Source: Pseudomonas sp. MYb327
GTDB taxonomy: Bacteria > Pseudomonadota > Gammaproteobacteria > Pseudomonadales > Pseudomonadaceae
Assembly: GCF_040438925.1 (NCBI RefSeq)
Contig: NZ_CP159258.1
Span: forward strand, 310,001 to 374,000
DNA length: 64,000 nucleotides
Reading direction: 5' to 3'
The notes below the pieces were generated by a model. It was given only the letters and a program-made list of their open reading frames with translations. It was not told where the DNA came from and did no database searches. The position numbers and the translations under genes are program-made. This document shows, in pieces, positions 27,026 through 36,607 of this stretch. Every line of letters starts with the position of its first letter. The stretch's first letter is position 1.

Positions 27026-27873
27026 CGGCACTCCAGGATGGGGAAAAGCCAGTTCTCAAAAACACGCCATCGTTGTGTGTCATACGCAGGCAACTGGCTC
27101 GCGCCGTGGCGATTTGCGCATTGTCGCTCGCCGCTGGTGGCTGTGTTTTCGCACCGGCACAAAGCTTTACCTTGCAGGCTGACGTGCCAGCGGATTTTCG
27201 GGTCAAGGCGGACGCTTATTACGTGCCGGCCACCGGCGAAACTTGCGAAGCCCCGCCGCGCAAACGCGGGGAAGTGGCGCCGAATCGCAAGTTCTTCAAA
27301 AGCGAATACCAGAGCGTTGCGCGCACGGCGGAGTTCCAGATTCCGCTGACTACGCGCGCGGGGGGCTGTCCGTTGGTGTTGAGGAGTGTGAGGTTGAACC
27401 TCGATGCGAAGTGGGGCACGCGTTGGTCCGACATCAGCGGCGACTTTGCCAGCCTTTCCTTTCGCGACGTTCTTGGGGCTGATTTTCCAGACTTTCCCGG
27501 CTCAGGAACTCAGGAGTTTCAGGGGCAATGCCAGTGGTTGTTTCGTACCGCTACCTCTACAAGAGGCATTTTAAAGATCCTTCATTGTCGAGCTGTGGGC
27601 GCTGACGGGCAGATGGTGAAACACATGGCGGGCGGAGTGTTGCAGCGCGATCACTTGCCAGGCAGGACGGTGAGGATGGTGTTCCAAATGGCGGCTGAGG
27701 AGCGGCCCGCGGGACAAGACAAATGGGTTCGCTTTCCTAATGGCTGGAAACGTTGTTTTGGCGAGAGTCTTGAAGACCAAGACGCGTTCTGTAACGGCAA
27801 TACCACCGATTTCAAGTCTTTCAAAATGCCGGATGGCCGCGAGTGCAGCGTTTATCCCAATTGCACTGAATAA
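27022..27873 (+). CDS. Putative T6SS immunity lipoprotein, copy B
   Basis: The product has 283 residues from GTG 27022, which overlaps the remnant's stop as GTGA. The lipobox-like LAAGGC is at the same place as in copy A. Bases map to copy A at an offset of 1091 with few differences until about residue 185; beyond that the segments RTATSTRGILK and AAEERPAGQDKWVRFPNGWK are new. It is followed by GGAGC and the intact effector at 27886, making it the cognate immunity candidate. Confidence 0.72.
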   Translation: MTALQDGEKPVLKNTPSLCVIRRQLARAVAICALSLAAGGCVFAPAQSFTLQADVPADFRVKADAYYVPATGETCEAPPRKRGEVAPNRKFFKSEYQSVARTAEFQIPLTTRAGGCPLVLRSVRLNLDAKWGTRWSDISGDFASLSFRDVLGADFPDFPGSGTQEFQGQCQWLFRTATSTRGILKILHCRAVGADGQMVKHMAGGVLQRDHLPGRTVRMVFQMAAEERPAGQDKWVRFPNGWKRCFGESLEDQDAFCNGNTTDFKSFKMPDGRECSVYPNCTE

Positions 27874-27885
27874 TGGAGCAACAAC

Positions 27886-30045
27886 ATGGCAGACAAGGAA
27901 CACGTCGAGAGCTGCTTTAGCAGCAAAATGTTGGCCTGCCCGCTGCGAGGGCATTGGACGAGTTTTCGCCTGGTTGACGAATTTGGCGACGGAAAACCCT
28001 ATGGCGGCTTGCCTTATACCGTCATGGACAGTGTCGGTCAGGAATACACCGGGCGATTGAACGGTGAGGGTTTTGCCAAAGTAGAAAACCATTACCGTGG
28101 GCCTGTCGTACTCCTCATGGACAAGCGGTACAACGGACTCGAAAAACCATATGTACGACTGAAAACACGAGAGCACTACCCCCTCCCCATCACCGAACTC
28201 CAGGTCCGCGCCGAACAAACTCGTTTCTTCCACGCCGACGGATTTCGGCGCGAACACAACCCGGCGATCAAAGAAGCCGACGTCTTCATCCAGGTCGAAG
28301 TACGCGACCTGGTCCGTCATGGCGCGCACCTGCCACCGGTGGTCAAACGCTTCCACGAACCGCAAAGCACGTTGCTCCGGGCCATGGGCGAACTGGGTTT
28401 CGGCCCCGAGCATTCCTTTGGCATCGCCCTCAGCCCCAACCAGCACAACGTGCTGGAAGTGCGGCCGATGCGCGCCTTGCGGCCGATGCTGTCCACCGAT
28501 GATTCGTTCTGTGCCCTGAACCTCTATCAATTGGCCTTGATGGCGACCTTGAGTTACACCGACTTCGCGCAGGACCCGGCGAAAAGGCCGCTGGACAAGG
28601 TGCGCTTCACCCTCGACCCGAGCATCGGCAATCTGTTTGGCGAAGCGTTGGCCGGTTTCCGGGAGAACTGGCGCGTCGATCGGGGGCAGTCCCAAAGGTT
28701 CTATCCGCTGTACGAAGACGTGCCGTATTCAAGACGCCTGGAAATCCTGCCGTTCGACCCGACGCTGTATGAGTCGAATCATCCGGACAAAGGCGAAGAC
28801 CAGGAGCATCCCGCCAACCAGCATTTTTTCGATGACCAGGAAGACGGTGGCGATACCCAGGCGTTCATCTGTCATCACGACGAAGTCATTCTGATTTCCG
28901 TGCGTGGCACCGCGAGTTTGAAGGACGCGGTGCGTGATGTGGATGCGCTGCAAGTGCCATTTGAAGAAGGTGACGGCAAAGTTCACAAGGGCTTTTACGA
29001 CGCGTTCAAGGCGCTGAAAGATTTCGTCTTGCGCTATCTGGATAAATTTCACGCCGGGCAAAAGATCATCATCTGCGGACACAGCCTCGGCGGTGCCATC
29101 GCCTTGTTGCTGGCCGAAGCTTTACGTCGTCGTCCAGGCTTTAACTACAGCATCCTCCTCTACACCTACGGCGCCCCACGCGCCGGCGATTCGACCTTCG
29201 TCGAGGGCGCCGCCGACCTTGTGCATCACCGCATGGTCAACAATAACGACCCGGTCCCTGGCGTGCCCGCGCCCTGGATGGACGCCAACTGGAAAGTCTG
29301 GCTGCCGGGCCTGACGCTGACGATCGCCAGCGGCTACGGCCTGTTGCTGTTCGGCGCGGGGCTGGTGCGGGTCGGCGGTGATCCCTATCACCATCACGGG
29401 CAACAGCAGCATTTCATGCCCGTGCATTTCGTCAGCCATGAGCCGTCGGCGGTGTTGTGGGACCCAGGTTGCGAGTCGATCGAAAATTACGCGTGCACCG
29501 CAATGCTGGAGCAGACCCGGCGCAACGATATGCCGGTGCGCGGCAACCTGCTGGCACAACTGATCGACTACAAAGACCACATGATGCTCGGCAGTTACAT
29601 TCCTTTCGCCTGGGCGACCTTGCGCCGCTGGCAGCAAACCGAGGAAACCGGCGAAACCGTTGTCACCTCAAGAGAATACGAAGTGATCGACGATGCCCTG
29701 GCAGCGTTCAGGGAAAAACTCTACGAGCATACCCGGCAAATGCGCCATAACGAGGGCCCGCGAGGCGCGACGGCCAATGAACAAGCCGTCTTGAGTGCCT
29801 TGAACCGGGAGCAGGATCGGCTGAAGAGAACCCGCCAGCGCCTGCACACCTTGCGCTGTCGCGTCCTCTCCCTGACCGACGTCTACGGCAGCGCGGCGCA
29901 GTCACCGGAGTTCGCCGCGAGCATCGAGCGCTGGGCCAGACACACTGAAAATCAGCATTCAGTGCAATACGCGAATGTTCCCAAGCCCCTGGAGAGCGAA
30001 CTGTTGCTGGCGGGCGAGCCGTTCGATATTGATTCGTACCTTTAA
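27886..30045 (+). CDS. Class-3 lipase T6SS effector (Tle2-like)
   Basis: The product has 719 residues. An N-terminal module (about 1-75; CPLRGHWTSFRLVDEFGDGK and GLPYTVMDSVGQEYTG) resembles loading domains of Pseudomonas T6SS cargo. The lipase domain (about 330-480) has nucleophile Ser400 in GHSLGG and a probable acid Asp455 in NNNDPVPGVP; I could not place the histidine with certainty. A hydrophobic hairpin (LTLTIASGYGLLLFGAGLV) follows, then a charged coiled C terminus. It would hydrolyse phospholipids of target cells. The neighbouring vgrG and DUF4123 genes support T6SS delivery. Confidence 0.82.
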   Translation: MADKEHVESCFSSKMLACPLRGHWTSFRLVDEFGDGKPYGGLPYTVMDSVGQEYTGRLNGEGFAKVENHYRGPVVLLMDKRYNGLEKPYVRLKTREHYPLPITELQVRAEQTRFFHADGFRREHNPAIKEADVFIQVEVRDLVRHGAHLPPVVKRFHEPQSTLLRAMGELGFGPEHSFGIALSPNQHNVLEVRPMRALRPMLSTDDSFCALNLYQLALMATLSYTDFAQDPAKRPLDKVRFTLDPSIGNLFGEALAGFRENWRVDRGQSQRFYPLYEDVPYSRRLEILPFDPTLYESNHPDKGEDQEHPANQHFFDDQEDGGDTQAFICHHDEVILISVRGTASLKDAVRDVDALQVPFEEGDGKVHKGFYDAFKALKDFVLRYLDKFHAGQKIIICGHSLGGAIALLLAEALRRRPGFNYSILLYTYGAPRAGDSTFVEGAADLVHHRMVNNNDPVPGVPAPWMDANWKVWLPGLTLTIASGYGLLLFGAGLVRVGGDPYHHHGQQQHFMPVHFVSHEPSAVLWDPGCESIENYACTAMLEQTRRNDMPVRGNLLAQLIDYKDHMMLGSYIPFAWATLRRWQQTEETGETVVTSREYEVIDDALAAFREKLYEHTRQMRHNEGPRGATANEQAVLSALNREQDRLKRTRQRLHTLRCRVLSLTDVYGSAAQSPEFAASIERWARHTENQHSVQYANVPKPLESELLLAGEPFDIDSYL

Positions 30046-30071
30046 GTACCAATTTTTTAAAGGACTAAACC

Positions 30072-32126
30072 ATGTTTGATCCACAGGCTCGACCACGCTT
30101 CTATTTCGATATCACCGGGTTGCGGCACGACTTTCAGGTGCTGGCGTTCAAAGCCAGTGAATCGATCAGCAACACTTACGAGGTCACTATCGAGTTAGTC
30201 AGCGAGCGCTCATCCATCGATTTCGAGGCGCTGCTGCACAAGCCTGCGTTCCTCGGCTTCGGCCCTCCGGGCGAGGGCTTGCATGGATTGATTCATAGCG
30301 TTGCGCAACACGAATCAGGTAACCGCTTGACCCGCTATGAGCTGACATTGGTCCCGCAACTGGCGTACCTGGCGCTGTGCAGTGACCAGCGAATTTTTCA
30401 GCAACGGAACATCGAGCAGATCATCACTGAGGTCCTGAAACAGCACGGCATACTCGGCGATCTGTTCAGTTTTCAGCTCGGCCCCACCCACTATGAACCG
30501 CGCGACTACTGCGTGCAGTTCAACGAAACCGACCTGGCCTTTATCGAACGGCTCTGTGAGGAGGCCGGTATTCACTATCATTTCCAGCACAGCCCCCACG
30601 GGCATCTATTGGTGTTCGGCGATGACCAAACCTGTTTTCGACGGTTAGCCCCGTCGTCGTTTCATCCCGCCAGCGGGCAGGTCGCCGAGTACCCGGTTAT
30701 CAACCGCTTTAGCGTGCGCCAGGCCACTCGACCCAGCCACGTCATGTTGCGCGATTATAATTTTGAAAAACCCAATTGGCGTCTTGAAGGGAAGGCGGGC
30801 AGCCCGGCCACTCCGCATCTGGAGAAATACCAGGCGCCGGGACGTTTCATCGCTGGGGATGAAGGCAAGCGCCTGGCAACGCGCAGCCTGGAGCGGCAGC
30901 GCAGCGATTGCCGGTTAGGGGAAGGTGCCAGTGACCTTGGTTGCTTGCACAGCGGTCATTTCCTGGTCCTGCGTGACCATCATTGTGCTCAATGGAATGA
31001 CCTTTGGCTCCTGACCAGCCTGACGCATCAAGGACAGCAATCCCAAGTATTTGAAGAAGCGATAGCCAGTCACATCCATGCCTCGGACTTTCAGGGCTAT
31101 CGCAATACCTTTACCGTGACACCGTGGGATGCCCTGTATCGGCCGCCGATAAAACACACTAAACCGACCATTTCCGGCAGTCAGACCGCCAAAGTCACCG
31201 GACCGGCGGGGGAGGAGATCCACTGTGATCAATACGGTCGCGTCAAAGTGTGTTTTTACTGGGACCGGTCCAATCCGCAAACCGATAAAAGCAGTTGCTG
31301 GTTGCGAGTGTCGACCGTTTGGGCTGGCGACGGTTACGGGGTCGTCGCCGTCCCGCGTGTAGGAATGGAAGTGTTGGTCACCTTTATCGATGGCGACCCT
31401 GATCGCCCGATCATCTCCGGTTGTCTGCATCACCTCGTCAATCCAGTCCCCCATGCATTACCCGAGAACAAAACCCGCAGCGTCTTTCGCAGTCGCAGTT
31501 CACCCAAGAGCGGCGGGTTTAGTGAGTTGCATATTGAAGATCGCCTCGGACGAGAGCTGATCTACCTTCGCGCGCAGCGAGATATGAAACAGAAAATTGA
31601 GCACGACAGTCGGCTGGAAGTCGGTCACGTACGCCTGGAAACCATCAGGGGAGTCAGCACCAGTGTGTTCGAAGCCGAAGAGCACCGCACGACGACGGGT
31701 GATCGGAAAACCCGGCTGATGGCCAATGATCATCTGCATGTCGCGCAAAACAGCCACACTTATGTGGGTGAGGTGTTGGTCGCGGAGGCGGGGCAGGAGG
31801 TTCATTTCAAGGCTGGTGTGAAAGTGGTGTTCGACGCGAATGAAAACCTGACCTTGAGTGCTGGCGCGCACCATCTTGTGATCAATTCCAGTGGCATTTT
31901 CAGCAGTTGTGCAATCGAGGTGGGCGGCAGTCCAGCGCGGGGTACGCCTGCTGCGCCGTTGATACCGGGTGCAACGCAGGCATTGTCGTCTCACGCCGAA
32001 CGGGCGCCAGTGATTGCTTTAATCCAACGGACCTTGATGGCAGTTGCTACCGAGCAGGGCGCAGACGTTTGTCCGCTCTGTGAAGCTTGTCGCGAAGGAC
32101 TCTGTTCTATTGAAGGAGCGGCTTGA
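30072..32126 (+). CDS. vgrG: VgrG, type VI secretion spike protein (TssI)
   Basis: The product has 684 residues with the gp27-like N-terminal part (RFYFDITGLRHDFQVLAFKA) and the gp5-like needle (DQYGRVKVCFYWDRSN, SCWLRVSTVWAGDGYGVVAV, FIDGDPDRPIISGCL). No enzymatic C-terminal extension is present; the end carries four clustered cysteines (CPLCEACREGLC). The spike caps the T6SS tube and carries cargo. The gene is 26 bases after the lipase effector and overlaps the adaptor gene by one base, so this is an orphan vgrG island without tss core genes. Confidence 0.95.
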   Translation: MFDPQARPRFYFDITGLRHDFQVLAFKASESISNTYEVTIELVSERSSIDFEALLHKPAFLGFGPPGEGLHGLIHSVAQHESGNRLTRYELTLVPQLAYLALCSDQRIFQQRNIEQIITEVLKQHGILGDLFSFQLGPTHYEPRDYCVQFNETDLAFIERLCEEAGIHYHFQHSPHGHLLVFGDDQTCFRRLAPSSFHPASGQVAEYPVINRFSVRQATRPSHVMLRDYNFEKPNWRLEGKAGSPATPHLEKYQAPGRFIAGDEGKRLATRSLERQRSDCRLGEGASDLGCLHSGHFLVLRDHHCAQWNDLWLLTSLTHQGQQSQVFEEAIASHIHASDFQGYRNTFTVTPWDALYRPPIKHTKPTISGSQTAKVTGPAGEEIHCDQYGRVKVCFYWDRSNPQTDKSSCWLRVSTVWAGDGYGVVAVPRVGMEVLVTFIDGDPDRPIISGCLHHLVNPVPHALPENKTRSVFRSRSSPKSGGFSELHIEDRLGRELIYLRAQRDMKQKIEHDSRLEVGHVRLETIRGVSTSVFEAEEHRTTTGDRKTRLMANDHLHVAQNSHTYVGEVLVAEAGQEVHFKAGVKVVFDANENLTLSAGAHHLVINSSGIFSSCAIEVGGSPARGTPAAPLIPGATQALSSHAERAPVIALIQRTLMAVATEQGADVCPLCEACREGLCSIEGAA

Positions 32127-32953
32127 TGAACAACGTGCCGGTAAAGTGGATGGCCAGCCAATTACAGCGGGGCCATATCCTGTGTCTGGTTCTGGATGCA
32201 GATGCAGTGCCCGAGTTTCACCAGCGCCTGCTGCGAGTGAGTCAAGGCGAGCAATATCGCAGCGTTTACAGCGCAACCACGGTCGCCAGCCTGGAGACGG
32301 CCGGTCCTTTCATTTTTCTGATAGGTGACCTCGATCTGTCATTGCTGAATGAATTGATCGAAGGATCTGTGCGTGATTGGGGATGGCTGGCGAGCCTTTG
32401 TGATCGTGATCTCGAGGGACTGGTCAGACACTGGCGCGAACGCTTGCTAGTCGGGCAACGGCCGCAACAGGCGCTGTACCGTTTTCACGATAATCGAGTG
32501 CTGGCGCGGGCACTGGCTCACCTTCCGGAGTCTGCATATCCGGAGTATCTCGGTCCGGTCATCAGTGTTTGCTACTGGCAGGGTGAGCACTGGGCGACTG
32601 CGGAAAATCCGGCTCCAGGTCACTATCCAGTCTCCGACAGCCCGCAATGGCTGGATGTTCCAGTGCCGGCAAGCCAGGGGAGGGCGATATTGTTGGCCAA
32701 TATTGGTCAGTATTTGTTGGCCGAGCACAGTGAGGACCTGGCCCGAATGCCTGAAAACCTGTCGCCGAAAGCCTGGCTGATAGAACAGCTCGACCTGGCA
32801 GAACGATGGGGATGGCAGACGCCGGAGCAGCTGCAATTTTTGGTGGTCGAGCGTCTGCGGGAGATGCACACGCCTGGTATCAGAAACTGGGCTCCGCGAC
32901 CCGAAGAGTCGGCGCAGGCTCATTTTGAACGCCTGCGCAGCATGGGACCTTAG
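32126..32953 (+). CDS. DUF4123-domain T6SS effector adaptor
   Basis: The product has 275 residues from the ATG at 32126, whose A is the last base of the vgrG TGA. The N-terminal half (CLVLDADAVPEFHQRLLRVS, PFIFLIGDLDLSLLNELIEG, HWRERLLVGQRP) fits the DUF4123/Tap adaptor family, which loads an effector on VgrG. The C-terminal third is helical and less conserved. Here the partner is probably the lipase encoded upstream of vgrG, although the usual gene order puts the cargo after the adaptor. Confidence 0.88.
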   Translation: MNNVPVKWMASQLQRGHILCLVLDADAVPEFHQRLLRVSQGEQYRSVYSATTVASLETAGPFIFLIGDLDLSLLNELIEGSVRDWGWLASLCDRDLEGLVRHWRERLLVGQRPQQALYRFHDNRVLARALAHLPESAYPEYLGPVISVCYWQGEHWATAENPAPGHYPVSDSPQWLDVPVPASQGRAILLANIGQYLLAEHSEDLARMPENLSPKAWLIEQLDLAERWGWQTPEQLQFLVVERLREMHTPGIRNWAPRPEESAQAHFERLRSMGP

Positions 32954-32960
32954 GCGCGCT

Positions 32961-33425
32961 TTAACACCGACCCGACAAATACGCCGTGTAATCCGGAATC
33001 CGGTGCTCATGCGCCTGATCCATCAACGGGCTGCTGAGCAGGTAGTCGGCGCTGCATTCGTTACACGCTACCGGAATGTTCCACACCGCCGCGACGCGCA
33101 ACAACGCCTTGATATCGGGGTCGTGTGGCTGCGGTTCGAACGGGTCCCAGAAGAACACCAGCATGTCGACCCGTTGCTCGGCGATTCGGCCGCCGAGCTG
33201 TTGATCGCCGCCCAATGGGCCACTGATCATGCTTTCTACGGGCAAGTCGAGGCGTTGTTGCAACAGCAACCCCGTGGTGCCGGTAGCGACCAGCTCATGC
33301 TGAGCAAGTTTGTCTTTTTGCCGCTCGGCCCAGTCCAGCAAAAACACTTTGCAGTGGTCATGGGCGACCAGGGCGATGCGCTTGCGCGCGGCCATGGTCT
33401 TTTGCGTAAAACTGATACCGATCAT
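32961..33425 (-). CDS. mgsA: Methylglyoxal synthase
   Basis: The product has 154 residues. MAARKRIALVAHDHCK, the phosphate-binding ATGTTG, SGPLGGDQQ and FFWDPFEPQPHDPD, with its catalytic aspartate, match MgsA of E. coli closely. It converts dihydroxyacetone phosphate to methylglyoxal, a bypass when triose phosphates accumulate. The ATG at 33425 is used; a GTG at 33437 is also in frame. It lies downstream of gap on the same strand, with REP units between them, and is convergent with the T6SS adaptor. Confidence 0.94.
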   Translation of the reverse strand: MIGISFTQKTMAARKRIALVAHDHCKVFLLDWAERQKDKLAQHELVATGTTGLLLQQRLDLPVESMISGPLGGDQQLGGRIAEQRVDMLVFFWDPFEPQPHDPDIKALLRVAAVWNIPVACNECSADYLLSSPLMDQAHEHRIPDYTAYLSGRC

Positions 33426-33467
33426 GGGGTGTTCCACAGGCGATTTGCGAGGGGGATGCTGAGGACG

Positions 33468-33540
33468 CCATCGCCAGCAAGCCGGCTTCTACAAGGTCCG
33501 TCGTATACGATCCCTGTAGGAGCCGGCTTGCCGGCGATGG
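33468..33540. repeat. Outward-facing REP pair between gap and mgsA
   Basis: CCATCGCCAGCAAGCCGGCT at 33468 and TGTAGGAGCCGGCTTGCCGG at 33515 are in the reverse order of a typical REPIN. Both units are near full length. Confidence 0.85.
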
Positions 33541-33558
33541 CGATTTTGCAGGCGAACA

Positions 33559-34560
33559 TTACTCGGCGTTACACAGCGCCAGGCAGTTATCGAGCATGCG
33601 GTTGGAGAAACCCCATTCGTTGTCGTACCAGGCCAGCACCTTGAGCAGCTTGCCGCTGGACTTGGTGTGGTTGGCATCGAAGATCGACGACAGCGGGTTG
33701 TGATTGAAATCGCTCGAAACCAGCGGCAGTGTGTTGTAGCCGAGGATCTTCGAGTGCTGGCTGGCTTCCTTGAGCAGCGCGTTGACTTCATCGGCCGACG
33801 CTTCGCGTTTGAGCTGCACGGTCAGGTCGACCAGGGAAACATTGATCACCGGAACACGCACCGCCATGCCGGTCAGTTTGCCTGCCAGTTCCGGCAGCAC
33901 CAGGCCGACCGCTTCGGCGGCACCGGTCTTGCTCGGGATCATGTTCTGGGTGGCCGAACGGGCGCGGTACGGGTCGGTGTGATAAACGTCGGTCAGGTTC
34001 TGGTCATTGGTGTAGGCGTGAATCGTGGTCATCAGACCGCTTTCGATGCCCAGTTCGCGGTGCAGCACTTGGGCCACCGGGGCCAGGCAATTGGTGGTGC
34101 ACGATGCGTTGGAAATAATCTGGTGCGACTGGCGCAGAATGTCGTGGTTGACCCCATAAACCACGGTGGCGTCGGCGCCCTTGGCCGGAGCCGAGATGAT
34201 GACTTTGCGTGCGCCGGCCGTAATATGCGCGGCGGCTTTGGCGCGGTCGGTGAACAGACCGGTGCATTCGAACACGACATCAATTTTTTCCGCCGCCCAA
34301 GGCAGGTCGGCCGGATTGCGAATGGCGCTGACCGCTATACGGTCGCCGTTAACGGTGAGGCTTTCCTGATCATGCTGGACATCGGCATCGAACGTGCCGT
34401 GAACCGTGTCGTACTTGAGCAAGTGCGCATTGATCGCGCTGTCACCCAAGTCGTTGATGGCGACGATCTGCAAATCCTGGCGATAGCCTTGGGTATAGAG
34501 TGCCCGGAGGACGTTACGACCGATACGGCCAAAACCATTGATTGCGATTCGAAGAGTCAT
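33559..34560 (-). CDS. gap: Glyceraldehyde-3-phosphate dehydrogenase, type I
   Basis: The product has 333 residues, with the NAD-binding start [20 protein letters not shown] and the active-site block [12 protein letters not shown] whose first cysteine is the nucleophile. It oxidises glyceraldehyde-3-phosphate in the lower Entner-Doudoroff route. It is divergent from edd, and HexR-type operators lie between the two. This matches the HexR-controlled gap-1 of P. putida rather than the other gap homologues. Confidence 0.96.
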   Translation of the reverse strand: MTLRIAINGFGRIGRNVLRALYTQGYRQDLQIVAINDLGDSAINAHLLKYDTVHGTFDADVQHDQESLTVNGDRIAVSAIRNPADLPWAAEKIDVVFECTGLFTDRAKAAAHITAGARKVIISAPAKGADATVVYGVNHDILRQSHQIISNASCTTNCLAPVAQVLHRELGIESGLMTTIHAYTNDQNLTDVYHTDPYRARSATQNMIPSKTGAAEAVGLVLPELAGKLTGMAVRVPVINVSLVDLTVQLKREASADEVNALLKEASQHSKILGYNTLPLVSSDFNHNPLSSIFDANHTKSSGKLLKVLAWYDNEWGFSNRMLDNCLALCNAE

Positions 34561-34583
34561 TTATCAGCGCCGCCGTCGTTTTG

Positions 34584-34598
34584 TTGTTGGAATTACAA
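34584..34598. promoter_or_regulatory. HexR-type operator, gap side
   Basis: TTGTTGGAATTACAA fits TTGT-N7-ACAA, the HexR operator form of Pseudomonas. It lies 24 bases before the gap ATG. Confidence 0.7.
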
Positions 34599-34645
34599 GA
34601 TTATTCGCAAAAAAATAGAAAACAAGCCTTTTTAGTGGCAATATT

Positions 34646-34660
34646 TTGTTCAATCTACAA
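34646..34660. promoter_or_regulatory. HexR-type operator, edd side
   Basis: TTGTTCAATCTACAA also fits TTGT-N7-ACAA. It lies 121 bases before the edd ATG, placed to repress the divergent edd promoter. Confidence 0.7.
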
Positions 34661-34780
34661 CGAGTGACCTGAATCAACTGGTCCAACCGATCAAGAAAAC
34701 CGTCTGTCATCCCATCGACACCGGCCTTTGATCAGCATAGACAATCAGGTCGCCACATCCGTTAGCCTGGAGTTCTACAC

Positions 34781-36607
34781 ATGCATCCCCGCGTCCTTGA
34801 GGTCACCGAACGGCTTATCGCCCGCAGCCGCGCCACGCGTGAGGCTTACCTTGCACTGATTCGCGGTGCGGCCAGCGACGGTCCGATGCGCGGCAAGCTG
34901 CAATGCGCCAACTTTGCCCACGGCGTGGCCGGCTGCGGCAGCGACGACAAGAACAGCCTGCGGATGATGAACTCCGCCAACATCGCCATTGTTTCGTCAT
35001 ATAACGACATGCTCTCGGCGCACCAACCGTACGAAGTCTTTCCGGAGCTGATCAAAAAAGCCCTGCGTGAAATCGGCTCGGTTGGCCAATTCGCCGGTGG
35101 CACCCCGGCCATGTGCGATGGCGTGACCCAGGGCGAACCGGGCATGGAACTGAGCCTGCCCAGCCGCGAGGTGATCGCGCTGTCCACCGCCGTGGCGTTA
35201 TCCCACAACATGTTCGATGGCGCGCTGATGCTCGGCATCTGCGACAAAATCGTCCCGGGCCTGATGATGGGCGCGTTGCGGTTCGGTCATTTGCCGATGA
35301 TTTTCGTGCCAGGTGGGCCGATGGTCTCGGGCATTTCCAACAAGCAGAAAGCCGATGTGCGCCAGCGCTATGCCGAAGGCAAGGCCAGCCGCGAAGAGCT
35401 GCTGGAGTCGGAAATGAATTCCTACCACAGCCCCGGCACTTGCACCTTCTACGGCACCGCCAACACCAACCAACTGCTGATGGAAGTCATGGGCCTGCAC
35501 TTGCCGGGTGCTTCCTTCGTCAACCCGAACACACCGTTGCGTGACGCCCTGACCCGCGAAGCGGCGCATCAGGTGACGCGCATTACCAAACAGAACGGCA
35601 ACTACCTGCCGATCGGCGAAATCGTCGACGAGCGTTCGCTGGTTAACTCGATCGTGGCTTTGCACGCCACCGGCGGCTCGACCAACCACACCTTGCACAT
35701 GCCGGCGATTGCCATGGCGGCGGGTATTCAGTTGACCTGGCAGGACATGGCCGACCTCTCCGAGGTGGTGCCGACCCTGAGCCACGTCTACCCGAACGGC
35801 AAAGCCGACATCAACCACTTCCAGGCGGCGGGCGGCATGTCGTTCCTGATCCGCGAGCTGCTGGAAGCCGGACTGCTCCACGAAAACGTCAACACCGTGC
35901 TGGGTCACGGCCTGAGCCGCTACACCCAGGAACCATTCCTCGACAACGGTGAACTGGTCTGGCGTGAAGGCATCACCGAAAGCCTCGACGAAAGCATCCT
36001 GCGCCCGGTCGCGCGCGCGTTTTCGGCAGAGGGCGGTTTGCGGGTGATGGAAGGCAACCTCGGTCGTGGCGTGATGAAGGTGTCCGCCGTGGCGTTGGAA
36101 AACCAGATTGTCGAAGCGCCAGCGATGGTGTTCCAGGATCAGCAGGATTTGGCCGACGCGTTCAAGGCCGGTCTGCTGGAGAAGGATTTTGTCGCGGTGA
36201 TGCGCTTCCAGGGCCCGCGTTCCAATGGCATGCCGGAGCTGCACAAAATGACGCCGTTCCTCGGTGTGCTGCAGGATCGTGGCTTCAAAGTCGCGCTGGT
36301 GACCGACGGACGCATGTCCGGCGCGTCGGGGAAAATCCCGGCGGCCATTCACGTCAGCCCCGAAGCTTATGTGGGCGGTGCTTTGGCGCGAGTGCAAGAG
36401 GGCGATATCATCCGCGTCGATGGCGTCAAAGGCACCCTGGAGCTTAAGGTGGACGCCGAAGAATTCGCAGCGCGCACGCCGGCCAAAGGCCTGTTGGGCA
36501 ACAACATCGGCACCGGTCGCGAGCTGTTTGGTTTCATGCGCATGGCCTTCAGCTCCGCAGAGCAGGGCGCCAGCGCCTTCACTTCTGCCCTGGAGACGCT
36601 TAATTGA
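34781..36607 (+). CDS. edd: Phosphogluconate dehydratase
   Basis: The product has 608 residues of the IlvD/Edd family. [16 protein letters not shown] and [18 protein letters not shown] supply cluster-ligand cysteines, and [18 protein letters not shown] is the conserved C-terminal block. It dehydrates 6-phosphogluconate to KDPG, the first enzyme of the Entner-Doudoroff route. Its TGA overlaps the TTG start of glk by four bases. A HexR-type operator lies upstream. Confidence 0.97.
   Translation: MHPRVLEVTERLIARSRATREAYLALIRGAASDGPMRGKLQCANFAHGVAGCGSDDKNSLRMMNSANIAIVSSYNDMLSAHQPYEVFPELIKKALREIGSVGQFAGGTPAMCDGVTQGEPGMELSLPSREVIALSTAVALSHNMFDGALMLGICDKIVPGLMMGALRFGHLPMIFVPGGPMVSGISNKQKADVRQRYAEGKASREELLESEMNSYHSPGTCTFYGTANTNQLLMEVMGLHLPGASFVNPNTPLRDALTREAAHQVTRITKQNGNYLPIGEIVDERSLVNSIVALHATGGSTNHTLHMPAIAMAAGIQLTWQDMADLSEVVPTLSHVYPNGKADINHFQAAGGMSFLIRELLEAGLLHENVNTVLGHGLSRYTQEPFLDNGELVWREGITESLDESILRPVARAFSAEGGLRVMEGNLGRGVMKVSAVALENQIVEAPAMVFQDQQDLADAFKAGLLEKDFVAVMRFQGPRSNGMPELHKMTPFLGVLQDRGFKVALVTDGRMSGASGKIPAAIHVSPEAYVGGALARVQEGDIIRVDGVKGTLELKVDAEEFAARTPAKGLLGNNIGTGRELFGFMRMAFSSAEQGASAFTSALETLN

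Noticed and set aside
25890..32953. Prophage or transposon as carrier of the vgrG island
   Set aside because: No integrase, transposase, phage structural genes or terminal repeats were found; the duplication alone explains the repeats.
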